Below are positions 34,641-46,415 of a stretch of 64,000 nucleotides of DNA, one piece after another. Under the pieces are notes generated by a model, which was not told the DNA's origin, made no database searches, and saw only the letters and a list, made by a program, of their open reading frames with translations. Source of the DNA: Spisula solida (lineage: Eukaryota > Mollusca > Bivalvia > Venerida > Mactridae); the NCBI GenBank assembly GCA_947247005.1, contig OX365945.1:34154551-34218550 (forward strand), given 5' to 3'. Positions within the stretch are counted from its first letter, which is position 1, and every line of letters begins with the position of its first letter. The position numbers and the translations under genes were made by a program.

Positions 34641-34989
34641 GTAAGTAAAACAACACTTGTTTCATTCGTCCCAAAACGGGACATTACCCGCTAAATTGAA
34701 CGGAATGTCGTTCAGGCTTATATGGATAAGCAAGTATCTAAAGCGTTTTGTTGAGTTAATGTTGAATGACAGCTCCAGAAATAACTTTGTCTGGTATTGT
34801 TTGAGATATATGTCTGCATAAATGTCATTGAAACACTGGAAAGGCGAATTGTAAACGTTATTTCACGCGTTTTGTATACATATGCGTGTATGGCGGGGTG
34901 TTTGGTTTCTAAGGGGGACAACTCGTACATGATTTGTCAAAGCAAAAGTGAAAGTAGATTTTTTGACACTTTATATTCTTTTTTCTCTG

Positions 34990-35665
34990 AATAATATGAC
35001 AGTTGCTGATAATAATAAGTGACTTCATTCGTAAATTAGTTGAATGCTAGAAATGATATTTGTTATGTTTATATGAAGAACTTTATCTCTGTTTATATTG
35101 ATAATTAGGTACCCACCTGCCAAATTATTGTGCCAGAATTTTAGCATATCTACTTTCACTTTCTATTTACTTTAATGGAAAATAATAAAGCTACTGGTGC
35201 ATAATATTAAATTATAAATACAAGTTTAATTTTGATGAGGTTGATGTATGACTGTCAAATCAATTGATTAAATTGTTCTTACAAAATGTTTAAAATGAGT
35301 AATTTCTTTTTATACATAGATCTAAGCTTGATTATGCAGTAAAAGCTTGAGCAAGCTTATAAGCCTGGTCTTCTTCTTCCATGTACTGAGCTGGGCACTT
35401 GATAGGCGTAATTAGCTCAACTTTAAATGCATGGTGATGGTGTACAGAGTCAAAAAATTAAAATAGTCCAAAACTGATTTAAAACTATATACATGTAGTA
35501 TTGTACACAGCACTGATGACAGTCTACTCCTGTAGTCGGGTCTTGAAGGTGTCTTAACTTGGCGCCAAGACCGTCGAAGCTGGGAGGAGGTTCCATTCTG
35601 GCGAGGTTCTCACAATCGGACAATCTCACCAGACTGTTGATATAACCGGAAATAACTGTGATGTT
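34990..35665. other. No feature seen
   Basis: AT-rich, probably the start of the first intron of the spectrin gene. No repeat or exon recognised. Confidence 0.5.
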
Positions 35666-35670
35666 TTAAT

Positions 35671-35945
35671 CAGAGCTACAGATACATTTGTAAGCTGCGT
35701 ATTTGGGTAATTACCCAATTAATTTTTGTAAAAACCCAATAGATTTTGAGAAGAAGGAGTACGAAAAAGCAAAAACAATTTGAAATACCCAAATAGAAAA
35801 GGATGTTATAGTGAAAAATAGTACATAAAAGCTTATTTACCCGTTGAGTTTTATTAAATACCCAATTAAAATTTGTCAAAACCCAATCAAAATCGAAACT
35901 CAGGGGTAAAATACCCAATTGACTAAAACCTTATCTGCAGCTCTG
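35671..35945 (-). mobile_element. hAT-like MITE, copy 1 (TIR CAGAGCTRCAGATAAG)
   Basis: The left end is CAGAGCTACAGATA; the right end is CTTATCTGCAGCTCTG. A second copy lies at 57542-57808 in the opposite orientation. Inside, TTGGGT recurs about six times near the ends ('attgggtatttt', 'attgggttttgac', 'attgggtaatta'), like subterminal transposase sites. The flanks 'gttttaat' and 'tttaattg' resemble but do not exactly form an 8 bp duplication. The 80-codon minus-strand open frame is mirrored by one in copy 2, but only because the copies are homologous. Confidence 0.75.
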
Positions 35946-36329
35946 TTTAATTGATGCCTGCAATCCAGTCCCTTGGCACAAACTCTAGCTAGTAAAGTTT
36001 AATTAAACTTTCAATTCATATTTTTTAATTCTGACTGTAATCACAGGTATCAGCATGATAACGCCCCTGGGACCCTCCTACACCCAAATACTACTTGAGG
36101 TACCCCTATTCCTACATATACCAACCCAAATTGTACAAACCTTCATATTATACAGATCACAACAAATAGCAATTTGGGTATACATGTAGATTTAGCTTTA
36201 GAAAATAGTAGTTTGACTTTAGATTAGACCCATTTTGACAATTTGTAAACTTCAATTTATTAAACCAAGAAAAATGTTTTATGCAGGAAAAATGAGGATT
36301 TTAGGTGGTTCCATACATTTTCCCATTTA

Positions 36330-36420
36330 TCGATATTTCAAAATGTGAATTGATAATTGATCGGCTAAAATATATCGCCGTTACATCGATATCGCTTCTA
36401 TCAATGACAACTCTACCAAT
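36330..36420. repeat. Paralogous empty site of the 16.03 kb insertion
   Basis: 'atttcaaaatgtgaattgat' (36336-36355), followed by 'atatcgcttctat' and 'gatgacarctctacc' type text, matches the sequence on both sides of the element at 16025-16470 without the insert. Another part of the same host repeat precedes it near 36240. Confidence 0.8.
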
Positions 36421-38205
36421 AAGTCAGCAGTCAGTGATAGGAAGTCACAGGTGCTTTAGCTCGTGATAAACCATACAGGTTGATTATCATACGGTCGCAA
36501 ATAATGGGGGTCAGTTATTAGGTTTATACCCTGTGATTGTAAGTCAAGTTAGTAGACAGTGAATTTAAGCCCCCAAAATCCACTGGTATGGCTTAAGATG
36601 GTGGTGGTGGTATGTGTACACAATTTCTGCCCAAGCGCCAGAGAGTATTATAATTAAAATATTTTGAGGAACAGCATTAAACCCAAACAAACAAACTAAT
36701 TACAAACATGTTCATGCCACATGATACTTATTACTACCTATGATCACATGAAAGAAGTGGCCCTGTGCATTAATATAAAGAAGATAATATCCTATTATAT
36801 TAAAGGCCATTAAATAAGGTGCCTAGCTGGTATGTTAAACTGATAGACACAGATCAATCACCATCAATTGTTTATCGGGTGTCATTCATCAAGATATTTG
36901 TGTGATCTTTCAACACATACAATATAAATACCTATAGTTGTCTTGATTATGAAAAGTGTAATATTGCACCCCCTCAGGTATCGGTTGTTCACCTTTATGT
37001 TTGAATGATCTAGGATATAAACATGCTGCCTAGAGCAATCTGCATAGACCATACATTACAGTTAATGAGACGTAGAGTATGCAGAGCAATGTCAAACTCC
37101 ATATCAATCATTTCACAGTTTGGAATACCTCAATTTATATAAACAAGTACATGTATGATGTATGTCCTAATTTTGTAGTTATTTGCTGTATATGGGTGTA
37201 GTGAATAGCTTAGGGGAAACAATATGTTCTTCTTTAATATATACTTGTAATATATTATTATATTTGATACAGATAGTCCCACTTGCCATATCATGCAGTC
37301 ATAGAGACTTGAGACCCAGTTATAAATGACCGGAACACTCTGACCACCCTCACACGGAGCTACCCCTTATCAATGAGAGATATGCATAATTTTGCATATA
37401 AGAGTGCAATAACAATACCATTTTTGTGAGTGTTGTATGTTTTGGCTAGGAGGCCTTGATCCCGTAGACCAGTCAACACCATAGGGCAGGTTTTTTGTTC
37501 ATTTTGGTTGGTACACAACCTTTGTTGTATCTGCAGAGACCATGGACACCAGGGTCGTATCTACTATCCAGGGACAAATAAGCACCAAGGCAAACAAGGG
37601 TTAATGTATTTGTGGCAGAGGTTTTCTCCAAGTCATGCTTTTTTGGTATTTTCTCAAATCTTTACTTAGGCAAGTGCCTCAGCGTGGCTTCAGGCCTGGA
37701 CACTAACCATGTGATGTTGTTTATAATATGTGCATATTAAAATATCACATGTATGCTGTCTACAGGTATACAATGAGAAAATGACATTTTGGCAGGTATA
37801 ACTAAATATCAATATATTAGATTTTCATTGACTTCTATCATTGATGAGTTCCCGTATAAAACATCTTAAAACACTTCAGGTTGTATGGTGACACATGATT
37901 TATAGGTTTATTCATCTAGAGATAATGTTTTCATAAAATATAAATCATAAAATTTGTATTACATATTTTGTTGAAGATTATAGCATGTTGTCATATCTTG
38001 TCCTGATTTGCGGTGTAATCAATTTATAACCAACCCTTGTTATCTGCTTTGATATATTTGTACCATATTTCATACTTGTTGAAAATTTCATAATCTTTCA
38101 TTTTAAATGCCCCACCCTTTCACTTTATGCAAAAGTTTATATTTACATAATGTTTTGATATACACCCACCTGGTTAGTGGTAAACTCTGCGGGGATTGAC
38201 AATGA
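36421..38205. other. No feature seen (intronic)
   Basis: AT-rich sequence without recognisable exons or tandem repeats. A GGT trinucleotide tract of about 5 units lies near 36599. Confidence 0.5.
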
Positions 38206-38210
38206 TTGCA

Positions 38211-38676
38211 AATTCTAACATAGCACGTGAGATTTGCCTTCTTTGCGTATTTTGAGCTTACCATATTTTATACCGCGATAAAATATAGCTGATTGTTGAG
38301 GTCATGCTTGACATCATATACTATGAAAAATGGCGTAACGGTGACGGTAACGTTCCTTGGAAAGAAAGTAGTTTGACGTCAACCTTAATTACTATGCATC
38401 AAACACGTGTCTATATTTTATTACGCAACAAAACATAGCTACGTATTCATTATTTCGATTCTAACATCGCCAATGCTCTGCCATTTATAGCACAATAAGA
38501 CAGGTTGACGTCAAACTACTTTCTTTCCTAGGAATGTTACCGTCACCGTTACGTCATTTGTCATAGTATATGACGTCAAACGTGACGTCACCAATCAGCT
38601 ATATTTTATCGCGGTAATAAAATATGGTAAGCTCAATATGTGCAAAGAAGGCAAATCTCACGTGCTATGTTAGAAT
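38211..38676. mobile_element. Foldback element with 175 bp inverted arms
   Basis: The arms at 38211-38385 and 38502-38676 are reverse complements at roughly 90 percent identity, from 'attctaacatagcacgtgag' at the outer edge to 'gtttgacgtcaacct' at the inner edge, with a ~116 bp loop. The arms carry TGACGTCA (CRE-type) palindromes; the left arm has lost some by CpG-to-TpG/CpA changes. The loop segment 'acgcaacaaaacatagcta' (38430) is repeated just outside the right arm (38677), so loop and flank are related. No protein encoded. Confidence 0.85.
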
Positions 38677-38719
38677 ACGCAACAAAGCACAGCTACTTAT
38701 TTATATATTCATTATTTCT

Positions 38720-40100
38720 TAATTGGTAGGAAGGTAAGTAAAGTTAACATATTTCTGATGGTTTTAAGCTTACACAAGTCTTGTATAAAATCAGATTGAT
38801 CATTATTACCCAGCTATGATATCTCTTTTAAGTCTTAATATAAATGCCCCAGTCAATTGAAACCTTGACACCCCCCCCAACCCCGGGGGATAGTGGAGAA
38901 CAGTCCTGTGTTTTTACCTTTCCGATGTCCCTGCACTGCCAGGTGAGTGCGGCGCTTTTGTTTCACGCCAAAATATCGGGAAATGTAGCCGTGAGGTAAT
39001 TGACGGGGAATTTACCATCTGTATGCCCTGGGGGCAGGGATTTTACCCCGGGTTTGCAAAAGTAGAAATCCCCGCTATTACCTAGGATTGGGGGGACTGT
39101 GGTTTCTATTGACTAAATCATAATTATGCTATTTCATACCTCAAGATCTGTTTTAGTTGTGTTTGATATAACACACTGTAAAAGGTGGGTCAGTTGGAAA
39201 CCTTAGGCTAGCTGGGTGTCAGGCATAATATCAGCCTCTGAGATGCTTTAAATGTACATAATTCTAGAAGGTAAACCTAAATCTAGACTACAAAATGTAA
39301 AATCAACTTGTACAGGTCATGCAGGATGAAAACTGGATGCACTTGATTTGAAAAGTAGGTATAAGGGTAAAACACTACATTACATATGATATGACATTCA
39401 TAGTAACTGTGTATAATACAAGATGGTGAGTGATATTTGAAAACCTTAAAACATAAATTATATTTCTATAATACAATTTAAAAGTGTGAAAGTGATACAA
39501 ATGTAGTAATTTAGTTAAACACTTTCTGTCCCCATTAATGCATTTTCTTAACGATCCATTAAGTGGATTCAGGTTCCCAGATTAGCAAGAAAAATCTGTT
39601 GGTTTTTATGTATTAATTATATTTATAAATTATTATCATCTATATAGTTAATAACAGCGAGTACTGAACATAACTGTGCACAGAGTTTAAATTTATACTA
39701 TGCACTGATAAATTTTGATATTTATCAAATTTATATTACTTAACTACATTTAAATTACACTAGTTCGCACAGATTTTTTATACACAAAAAGTATTAATAA
39801 ATTGGAAATTAAGTCGCCAGAAACTTGTTTACAATTATCAAAAAATAACCTTTGCTCTTTTTTATCTAACCACATACCGGATATTTTGTCAAGATTAGGC
39901 TTTACTCAGGTATAATGAAACATTTTGTGCGGTTTAGATAACATGGTTACCCATTTTGGTTTGAAAAATGTCTTCACTTTCATTACTTTCTATGGAAGTG
40001 ATTATAAGTAGAGTGGATTTGTATTAAAACTCACAGCAACAGTACATGTACTTTAAAACAAAAATATACCAAATATTTCACCATGATTTAACAGATTCCC
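38720..40100. other. No gene seen (intronic)
   Basis: AT-rich except for a C/G-rich patch at 38870-39090 ('ccccggggga', 'ggggaatttacc'), in which imperfect inverted words such as 'ttgacggggaatttacc' and 'ttttaccccgggtt' occur. No exon recognised. Confidence 0.45.
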
Positions 40101-40109
40101 ACCTAAATT

Positions 40110-40375
40110 CGACAGCTGTGGTCTAGCGTTTAGTGTGCTGGATTTGTAACCTGGCGATCCGAGTTCGATTCCCAGTTGCAGTAGGTCTCACGCTTAATGA
40201 TCGAAAATTTGACAACGATGTTGATTTTCCTCCGCATGTGGAGAAGTTCCCTGGTTAGGTGAATCTGCCGCTGTATTTAAATGAAAAATGGCGCTAAAGA
40301 CTAACCATCTTAAGTGCACTAGTCCGTTATCAACTCACTGCTGATTAGGTAACCTTGAACTTTATTCTGAATAGG
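40110..40375 (+). repeat. SINE-A copy (tRNA-derived), best preserved
   Basis: The head has an A-box-like 'tggtctagcgtttagtg' (40123) and a B box 'gagttcgattccc' (40162). The body carries the palindrome CTCCGCATGTGGAG (40230-40243). The copies at 52085-52340 and 4480-4690 share 'gtgctggatttgtaacc' and/or the palindrome. About 260 bp in all. Confidence 0.8.
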
Positions 40376-40879
40376 GTTGGTTGGTGGGATTGTATGAACC
40401 TCACATATTTTTTATTTTGCCTGATAGGTCCAAATCAATCTGTCACTAAATGTATACAGGTGGGCGGAGGTTATCTTGTGTGAATATTTGTATCCACTTG
40501 GCTGTAAGTTGTACTGATAAATTTCAATTAAATCCTTGTGTAGGTTACTGCATATTTTTGAGGCACTGACATTACCTAACCTTTTCTGATAGGTTACTCA
40601 GTTTGAGTACCTGTCTTACACTAACTGGCTTTAGTTACTTGTTTGTTTGTTGGTGGGTGATGCCCGGATTGACTTAGGACAAACATCTCAAAGCACAGCT
40701 GGTCATGTAAATAAAACCAGGATACTGTGTCATACAATAGACTGAAAAACGAAATATGAAACATCTGTAGATCCTTACTGGATACTTACACAGGGTATTG
40801 ACCTCTATGTTTGGTAAAGTGGTAATTAAATCATGAACATGAAGCCGCAAGGTAAAAATGGACCCATCCTCCTTCCTTG

Positions 40880-41030
40880 CTTGATGCTCAGACCATAGTC
40901 TTAAGGTCAAGGTATTCTGCTGGTTCACCCAGTGTCAGCAGGTTAATTAATATGACTGGGTAGTATACCATAGTCTCCATATAACTGAAATACAGTTGAC
41001 CAGTGGGATTTAAAACAATATTTAGAGAAT
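40880..41030 (+). repeat. SINE-C 3' fragment
   Basis: 'cccagtgtcagcaggttaat', 'atgactgggtagtat' and 'agtctccatataactgaaat' match the 3' half of the element at 62960-63235. The tRNA-like head is absent. Confidence 0.65.
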
Positions 41031-41857
41031 TCTGCAGCTTGCTTGTGGAAGGCTAAATTGGCCTGAGGTTCCCACCATTCATTGCACAAAAACATTTTCC
41101 AGGAATCAAGGGTCTGTCTCCGCAATTAGCTGGAATATGACCCCTAAAACATTGTGGCCTCACCTATATTCTTGCAATATGAGTAGCAGAAACCAATGAA
41201 ATGTTAATCATCAGGTAAATCTAATGCAGAAGGTCAATTAAGGCTATAATTATATATTATATAATTTCAACTTGGCTGAACAAAACCAGTATCTTTACAG
41301 GGTTAGTAAAACGAAAAAGCATTCCAATAGTAGCCTCCACTTCAGTGGAGGCGACGATGAGTGTTATTCATACAGATTCAAATGGGATAGTTGGGTTGTC
41401 TGTACGTAAGCAGCATGTCAATGACATTCCTTGTCCTTAAATTTATACCTACCACAGTAAATCTAATACAAACAACGTATGCACCCAGCAGCTTTTTTGT
41501 TCAATTTTCCGTCATAAAAACACAACAGTTTTCAAATACCTATCAACAGCACAATTCACAGCCTGATGTGTCTCATATACCTGATTATGTGATCTATTGC
41601 TGTATAAATAAGTGTGGTGTCCTTTCTATAGTGTGAAACATAATAATATCTGTCACGCATTGCTTCACCCTTTGTACATGAAGTTTTTTTGGGCTAAAGC
41701 CAGTATTAAATTCCTGTGCAGCCAACTTTACAATTTACAAACCATTATAAATGTGTACGATTATATTCCTATCCAAATATATGACTAGGTGCAGTTTGTA
41801 AACATGGTATTAACTTGATATGTACCGCAATTCTACTCCTTAAGGTAGCATAAATAC
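41031..41857. other. No feature seen (intronic)
   Basis: No recognisable exon or repeat. The short open frames at 40943-41125 and 41391-41636 have no support. Confidence 0.5.
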
Positions 41858-42068
41858 TAACTACTATAAATCACTTTTATTTTGCAATTTTTCCAAAAAT
41901 TTCAAGATTTTTTTGTTTGCAAAATATATTGAATTTGCGTCATTGACAATGTCCAATTCCCGACTTTGTATTGTAAAATGTTTGCGAGATTAATGATTTG
42001 GCGTATCAACATTCTCGCAAATATTAGCGAATATAAAACTCTCACGAAAAGCAGTGATTTACAGTATT
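41858..42068. mobile_element. ~210 bp MITE with TIR TACTRTAAATCACT
   Basis: The left end 'actactataaatcactttt' is mirrored at the right end by 'agcagtgatttacagta'. The terminal match is 13 of 14 bp. The interior has several 'ttcgcaaatatt'-like words. Non-coding. Confidence 0.65.
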
Positions 42069-42696
42069 GATTTTAAGTAGGATATTTTCTACTATTAAAT
42101 GTCACCAAGTGAGGTTAAACGGTTATTGAAAGTTCGTTATGATTGAAAGTTAAATATTGCTAATTGCTTACGTTGATTTTAATCAATTTACTCGTCTCAT
42201 AATTGTAAATGTAAACAATGGGAGTGTTAATATTATAATCAATGAACATTTGTTGATAATAATGGGTTGAATACAATATTAGTGTCGATACAAGACACTT
42301 TGCTGCATATAATCTGTTTATATATTCATTTATTATTAACTTTGTTATTGTGCTTATTTGTTATTTATTAATATTGTTATACTAAATTAAATGAAGGCAG
42401 TCATTTGAAACTGTCAAACAGTATTGCCAAGTACATGGGTTTCTGTATTATTTTGACAATTATCCCAGTTTGTTGCAGACAAGATCAGGCCGTTTGTTGC
42501 ATGGTGCATAAACAGTTGTAATTTTGCTTTGAAGATGAAACAGTTGCCATAGTTTTCTAACTCCTTCCAGCGTTCATTATTGGCTCAGTCTCAAATTAAA
42601 ATGACAGTCATTCCCCAAAACAAATTTGTTCAAAATCATGTAAATTCCCAATAATGATAACTTTTGGAATAATTCTGAAAGTTATAAAGAAGCACT

Positions 42697-42958
42697 GGGC
42701 TGGTATTCACAAAGCATCTTAGCAGAAAACTTAGAAATTTCTTAAAATCTTAATTTTTTCTAAAGTGTATCAGCTAAGCAAGTAAAATCAACATGCTTAA
42801 TATATTGCATAGTTTTGAAGCATTATGTAAACAGCTATTATATTCACTAAGAAAACATGGATTATTTTTCAAATTGTGGGAAATATGAGCTGCACAAATT
42901 ATTGACTTAAGTCAAAATATTTAAGTTTTCACTTAAGATGCTTTGTGAATACTAGCCC
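42697..42958. mobile_element. 262 bp MITE, TIR GGGCTGGTATTCACAAAGC
   Basis: The terminal inverted repeats extend about 37 bp at roughly 85-90 percent identity, from GGGCT(G/A)GTATTCACAAAG through CATCTTA to 'gaaaactta'. Related copies or ends occur at 22.07 kb and 54.28-54.49 kb. No protein and no clear target duplication. Confidence 0.8.
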
Positions 42959-43059
42959 TGATGAATTAGTACACATGTGGTCACTGCACATCAAATTTGG
43001 TTTCCAAAATAGAGTACACATGTATAATACAGGATAATAGAATCACATATAATATAAAA

Positions 43060-43180
43060 GATGATAAAAAATTGGACAGGGAAGGCAGCACTGAACTGAA
43101 ATAGCCTAGCAAAGATGGGTGCGATCGATGATTATTGTTTGTTATAGCTAGACTATTATATAGACCCCTCATGGCTGTGT
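43060..43180. repeat. Dispersed repeat shared with 23.0 and 58.6 kb
   Basis: 'gacagggaaggcagcact' followed by 'gaaatagcctagcaaaga' and 'gttatagctagac' matches 58616 onward. The function and full length of the family are unknown. Confidence 0.6.
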
Positions 43181-45644
43181 GTATAAACGTCAAAAAAGAT
43201 GTCAGATGGATATACTCCGTTCTTCACAGGTTAAATTATTGTAAAAAATGCCAGATCTTTTCATGGCTTTGGTACTTAGTAGTTTGCAGACCATGATCAT
43301 CATCTTAAAAAGAATTCTTGATAACTTCCACCTTTTATCTTCTGGGGACACTTAATTAGCCAGTAGGTTAATGAAGCAACTCATGTTTGCAGTCTTTAAT
43401 TATTCATTGAGAATTCATGTACATTAATATTGTATTATTACAAACATCCAGGACAAGACTGAATTATTGGTTCTCTGTATACATAGAGTACACATTTAAT
43501 CCTTATAGTCTGTTGTCTTTTGTACTTGTATCTTACAAGCTGTTGCCTGTGAATTGTTTGCATATATCATGCTGAACATAGAAAGTCGAAGTATTCAAGC
43601 TTGAATTCCTTAAAGAATTGGATGTTTCGATGTTTGTATTATATGGGTGTTTTCTTACAATAACACATCGGTTGATCTGCTATTGTGCAGTATAAGCCCA
43701 CTGTTTATACATGTATCCTGATACATCGTTTCCCAGTTCCGTCAGAGAATTGTTCTGTTTTCATATGGCTCTGATGGAATAGAAACCCGATGTTACGCTC
43801 TGAGGAGATCGAGGTCACTATATTGTGAAGCCTTAAGTCACTGTATGATATTGATGTTCATTCCAATTAGGGTTTCTTCCGTCATAAGTAGATATCATAA
43901 TATAATTTATAAGGTGTTTTTTCCTGGATATCATGTAGTTTTCCCCAATCATGAAGACTAATGGCATTGTAACCTCCACTAAATCAGCTCCCCATGATAC
44001 CAACCGACCCATAATTCCCTCCAATTACGGTGCTTGCCCCATCCCAAAAGTTTGAAACAACCCTGAATGAGTTAAATTTCTGGAAGTTTCACTGATCAAA
44101 AAGTCACTTATTTCAAGAACCAAAAAACAATGACAGTTATTACCACATTAGTGAGATGCAGTCTGCGCACTTGAATTGAAATAGACAGAAATAGCTAGAC
44201 GACCATCTGGTTTATAAAACTTGTCTTTCACTTTTTTGCTACTTTTTTTCAACAAGTTTTAATTATATATAAATGTATACACAGTGTGGCCTACATGAGT
44301 AAATTACACATACCATGAGTGTGGAGACAGTTGTGATTTATAAATTCATTGATATTAATTACATCCTGTTTAACTAAAGCTCATGTTTTCGTCTTTCGCC
44401 ATTAAATTTGATGCATTGTATACTGTTTAAAATTGCTTGTATCTACATATATATACATAATGTCACCAAGTTTACATGAATGCCATACGATAGTTAAATA
44501 TATATTTGGTTACATACATTGAATGGTAAACAAGTATATCAAAATTCTGAACTGGATTTTTTTCTTCAGGCAAGTAGTATGGCAGTTTGATAACATCAGT
44601 ATTAATGTTGCTTTAAACAGAATTGTTGACACAAGATACCTTGATACTTGATCGTAGTCTAACAATTCTTGCCTAAGGTTTAATTTTTTTTGAATGAACA
44701 TATTTATGCTCAATTGGCCAACGATAATGAGACACAACTAATTTTTGTTTCATTAATGTCAGAGTACTTGCATCGTAATAACTTGAGCATTAAATGTCTG
44801 TTTTTTTTTCAATTTAGAGAAAGTTCTTTTTTGTGAAAGAATTTTGATGTCAGATCCCTAATACGATAAGCGGAAGGTTCTGTATTTGTTCTGTAAGTGT
44901 ATACAGTTCATATTTTGTTGTGAACATACAATAAAACAAGAAAACTGCTTGTGAAGTCCTATGTGATTTAACACTGGCTGGCTTAAACCCCAGGATTTGG
45001 AATAAAAGGAATATGGAAAAGCTGGGGGCAGATATTTGTAACATTTTGTATGTACCAAACACGTTGGGGGTTAAAAACTATTGTAATATCTTCCTTTACC
45101 CTCATCATTTCACCCATAACTATTATGCCATGAAACCCTGGATGGAATTCAGCAGACACATAGACTGTAATATGTTGCCTTAAGGTGTTGATACATGCTT
45201 ATTATTCAATTCAATCCTATTCCTAGTTACCCTACAGACCATATTTGTCATGAAGCAGCTTTTGTCAGTCTGCTGAACATTGCATCCGTCCATCCCACGT
45301 TTGTATCCATGATACAGCTTACACTGACCATCTTCACTAACAGGACATGTTCATATTGTAGGTATGTTCTGATCGAATGTTTTACTATGTACATACTTTG
45401 CAGAGAAATAATATGCTCCTGCTGGTATCTTGTCCAAGACGATCTTGGATGCAAACTGACATTAGCCAAGTAGTTTTAAATTAGTGGTAAATTATATATA
45501 AGCACATGGTCTGTTCGGTTTACTTGAAAACCTTCGCCAAGCAACCTTCAACAAATACCAAGGTGGAGCAATCTTTGCTCAGGCGTAATATCAATTGTAC
45601 ATGTAGTGTCAGTATGCTAATACGGTATTTTTCATTATTTTCAG
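43181..45644. other. No further feature seen (intron upstream of the first coding exon)
   Basis: AT-rich. It ends in the acceptor 'cattattttcag' at 45644. The open frames in this stretch (44510-44737, 44850-45062, 45195-45473) overlap each other on opposite strands and are not supported. Confidence 0.55.
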
Positions 45645-45668
45645 CACTGATGCCAGTGTAAAAGAGAG

Positions 45669-45785
45669 ATGTCGTCGAGGGACGTACAGAATTTTGAGAC
45701 GGGGAGGATTAGTGCTCTCCGTGATGAGAGAGTATATATACAGAAGAAAACATTCACAAAATGGGCTAATGCCTTCTTGGAAAAG
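45669..45785 (+). CDS. Beta-heavy spectrin, first coding exon (residues 1-39)
   Basis: This exon encodes the N-terminus and the first helix of the actin-binding CH1 domain of a beta-heavy spectrin (Drosophila karst / vertebrate SPTBN5 type), a membrane-skeleton crosslinker of the apical domain of epithelia. The exon starts at 45645 after 'cattattttcag'. An in-frame TGA at 45648 precedes the ATG at 45669, fixing the start. The protein reads [20 protein letters not shown] and then '[19 protein letters not shown]'. The Q-K-K-T-F-T-K-W signature (residues 25-32) is diagnostic of spectrin/actinin CH1, and R-x-Y-I-Q-K-K is closer to beta-heavy than to conventional beta spectrin. The donor is aag/gtaatt, phase 0. 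A 27 bp minisatellite begins about 105 bp downstream. Confidence 0.93.
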
Positions 45786-45884
45786 GTAATTTCTTTCTAG
45801 GATGATATGTATCCACAATGCCATTCCGCCATTTAACTTGAAAAAGTATATAGACAAGCTAGGTTGCACAAAATTATAATGTGT

Positions 45885-46412
45885 CCAAAGAGCTATAATA
45901 TAACAACCCACAAGTTGCGAGCTATAATGTAACAACCCACAAGTTGCGAGCTATAATGGAACAACCCACAAGTTGCGAGCTATGATGCAACAACCCACAA
46001 GTTGCGAGTTATTGTATCAACCCACAAGTTGCGAGCTATTGTAATAACCCACAAGTTGCTAGCTATTGTAACAACCCGCAAGTTGCAAGCTATTTTAACA
46101 ACCCACAAGTTGCGAGCTATTGTAACAACCCACAAGTTGCTAGCTATTGTAACAACCAACAAGTTGCTAGCTATTGTAACAACCCACAAGTTGCTAGCTA
46201 TTGTAACAACCCACAAGTTGCTAGCTATTGTACCAGCCCACAAGTTGCGAGCTATTGTAACAACCCACAAGTTACTAGCTATTGTGACAACCAACAAGTT
46301 GCGAGCTATTTTAACAACCCACAAGTTGCGAGCTATTTTAACAACCCACAAGTTGCTAGCTATTGTAACTACCCACAAGTTGCAGCTATTTTAACAACTA
46401 ACAAGTTGCATA
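45885..46412. repeat. 27 bp minisatellite, about 19 units
   Basis: The unit is 'caacccacaagttgcgagct' followed by 'attgtaa', with G/T variation in 'gcgagct/gctagct'. Because the period is nine codons, both strands are open for about 130 codons (46002-46394 + and 45980-46378 -), translating to nine-residue repeats such as 'LRAIVTTHK'. It is intronic, so not a gene. Confidence 0.95.
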
Positions 46413-46415
46413 AAG

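Noticed and set aside
35676..35918. Conserved 80-codon frame, since a similar one occurs at 57569-57901
   Set aside because: Both frames are translations of the two copies of one MITE; similarity is nucleotide-level and includes terminal inverted repeats.
46002..46394. 130-codon open frame with nine-residue repeats, resembling a repeat protein
   Set aside because: It is the translation of a 27 bp minisatellite, open on both strands, and it lies inside a spectrin intron.
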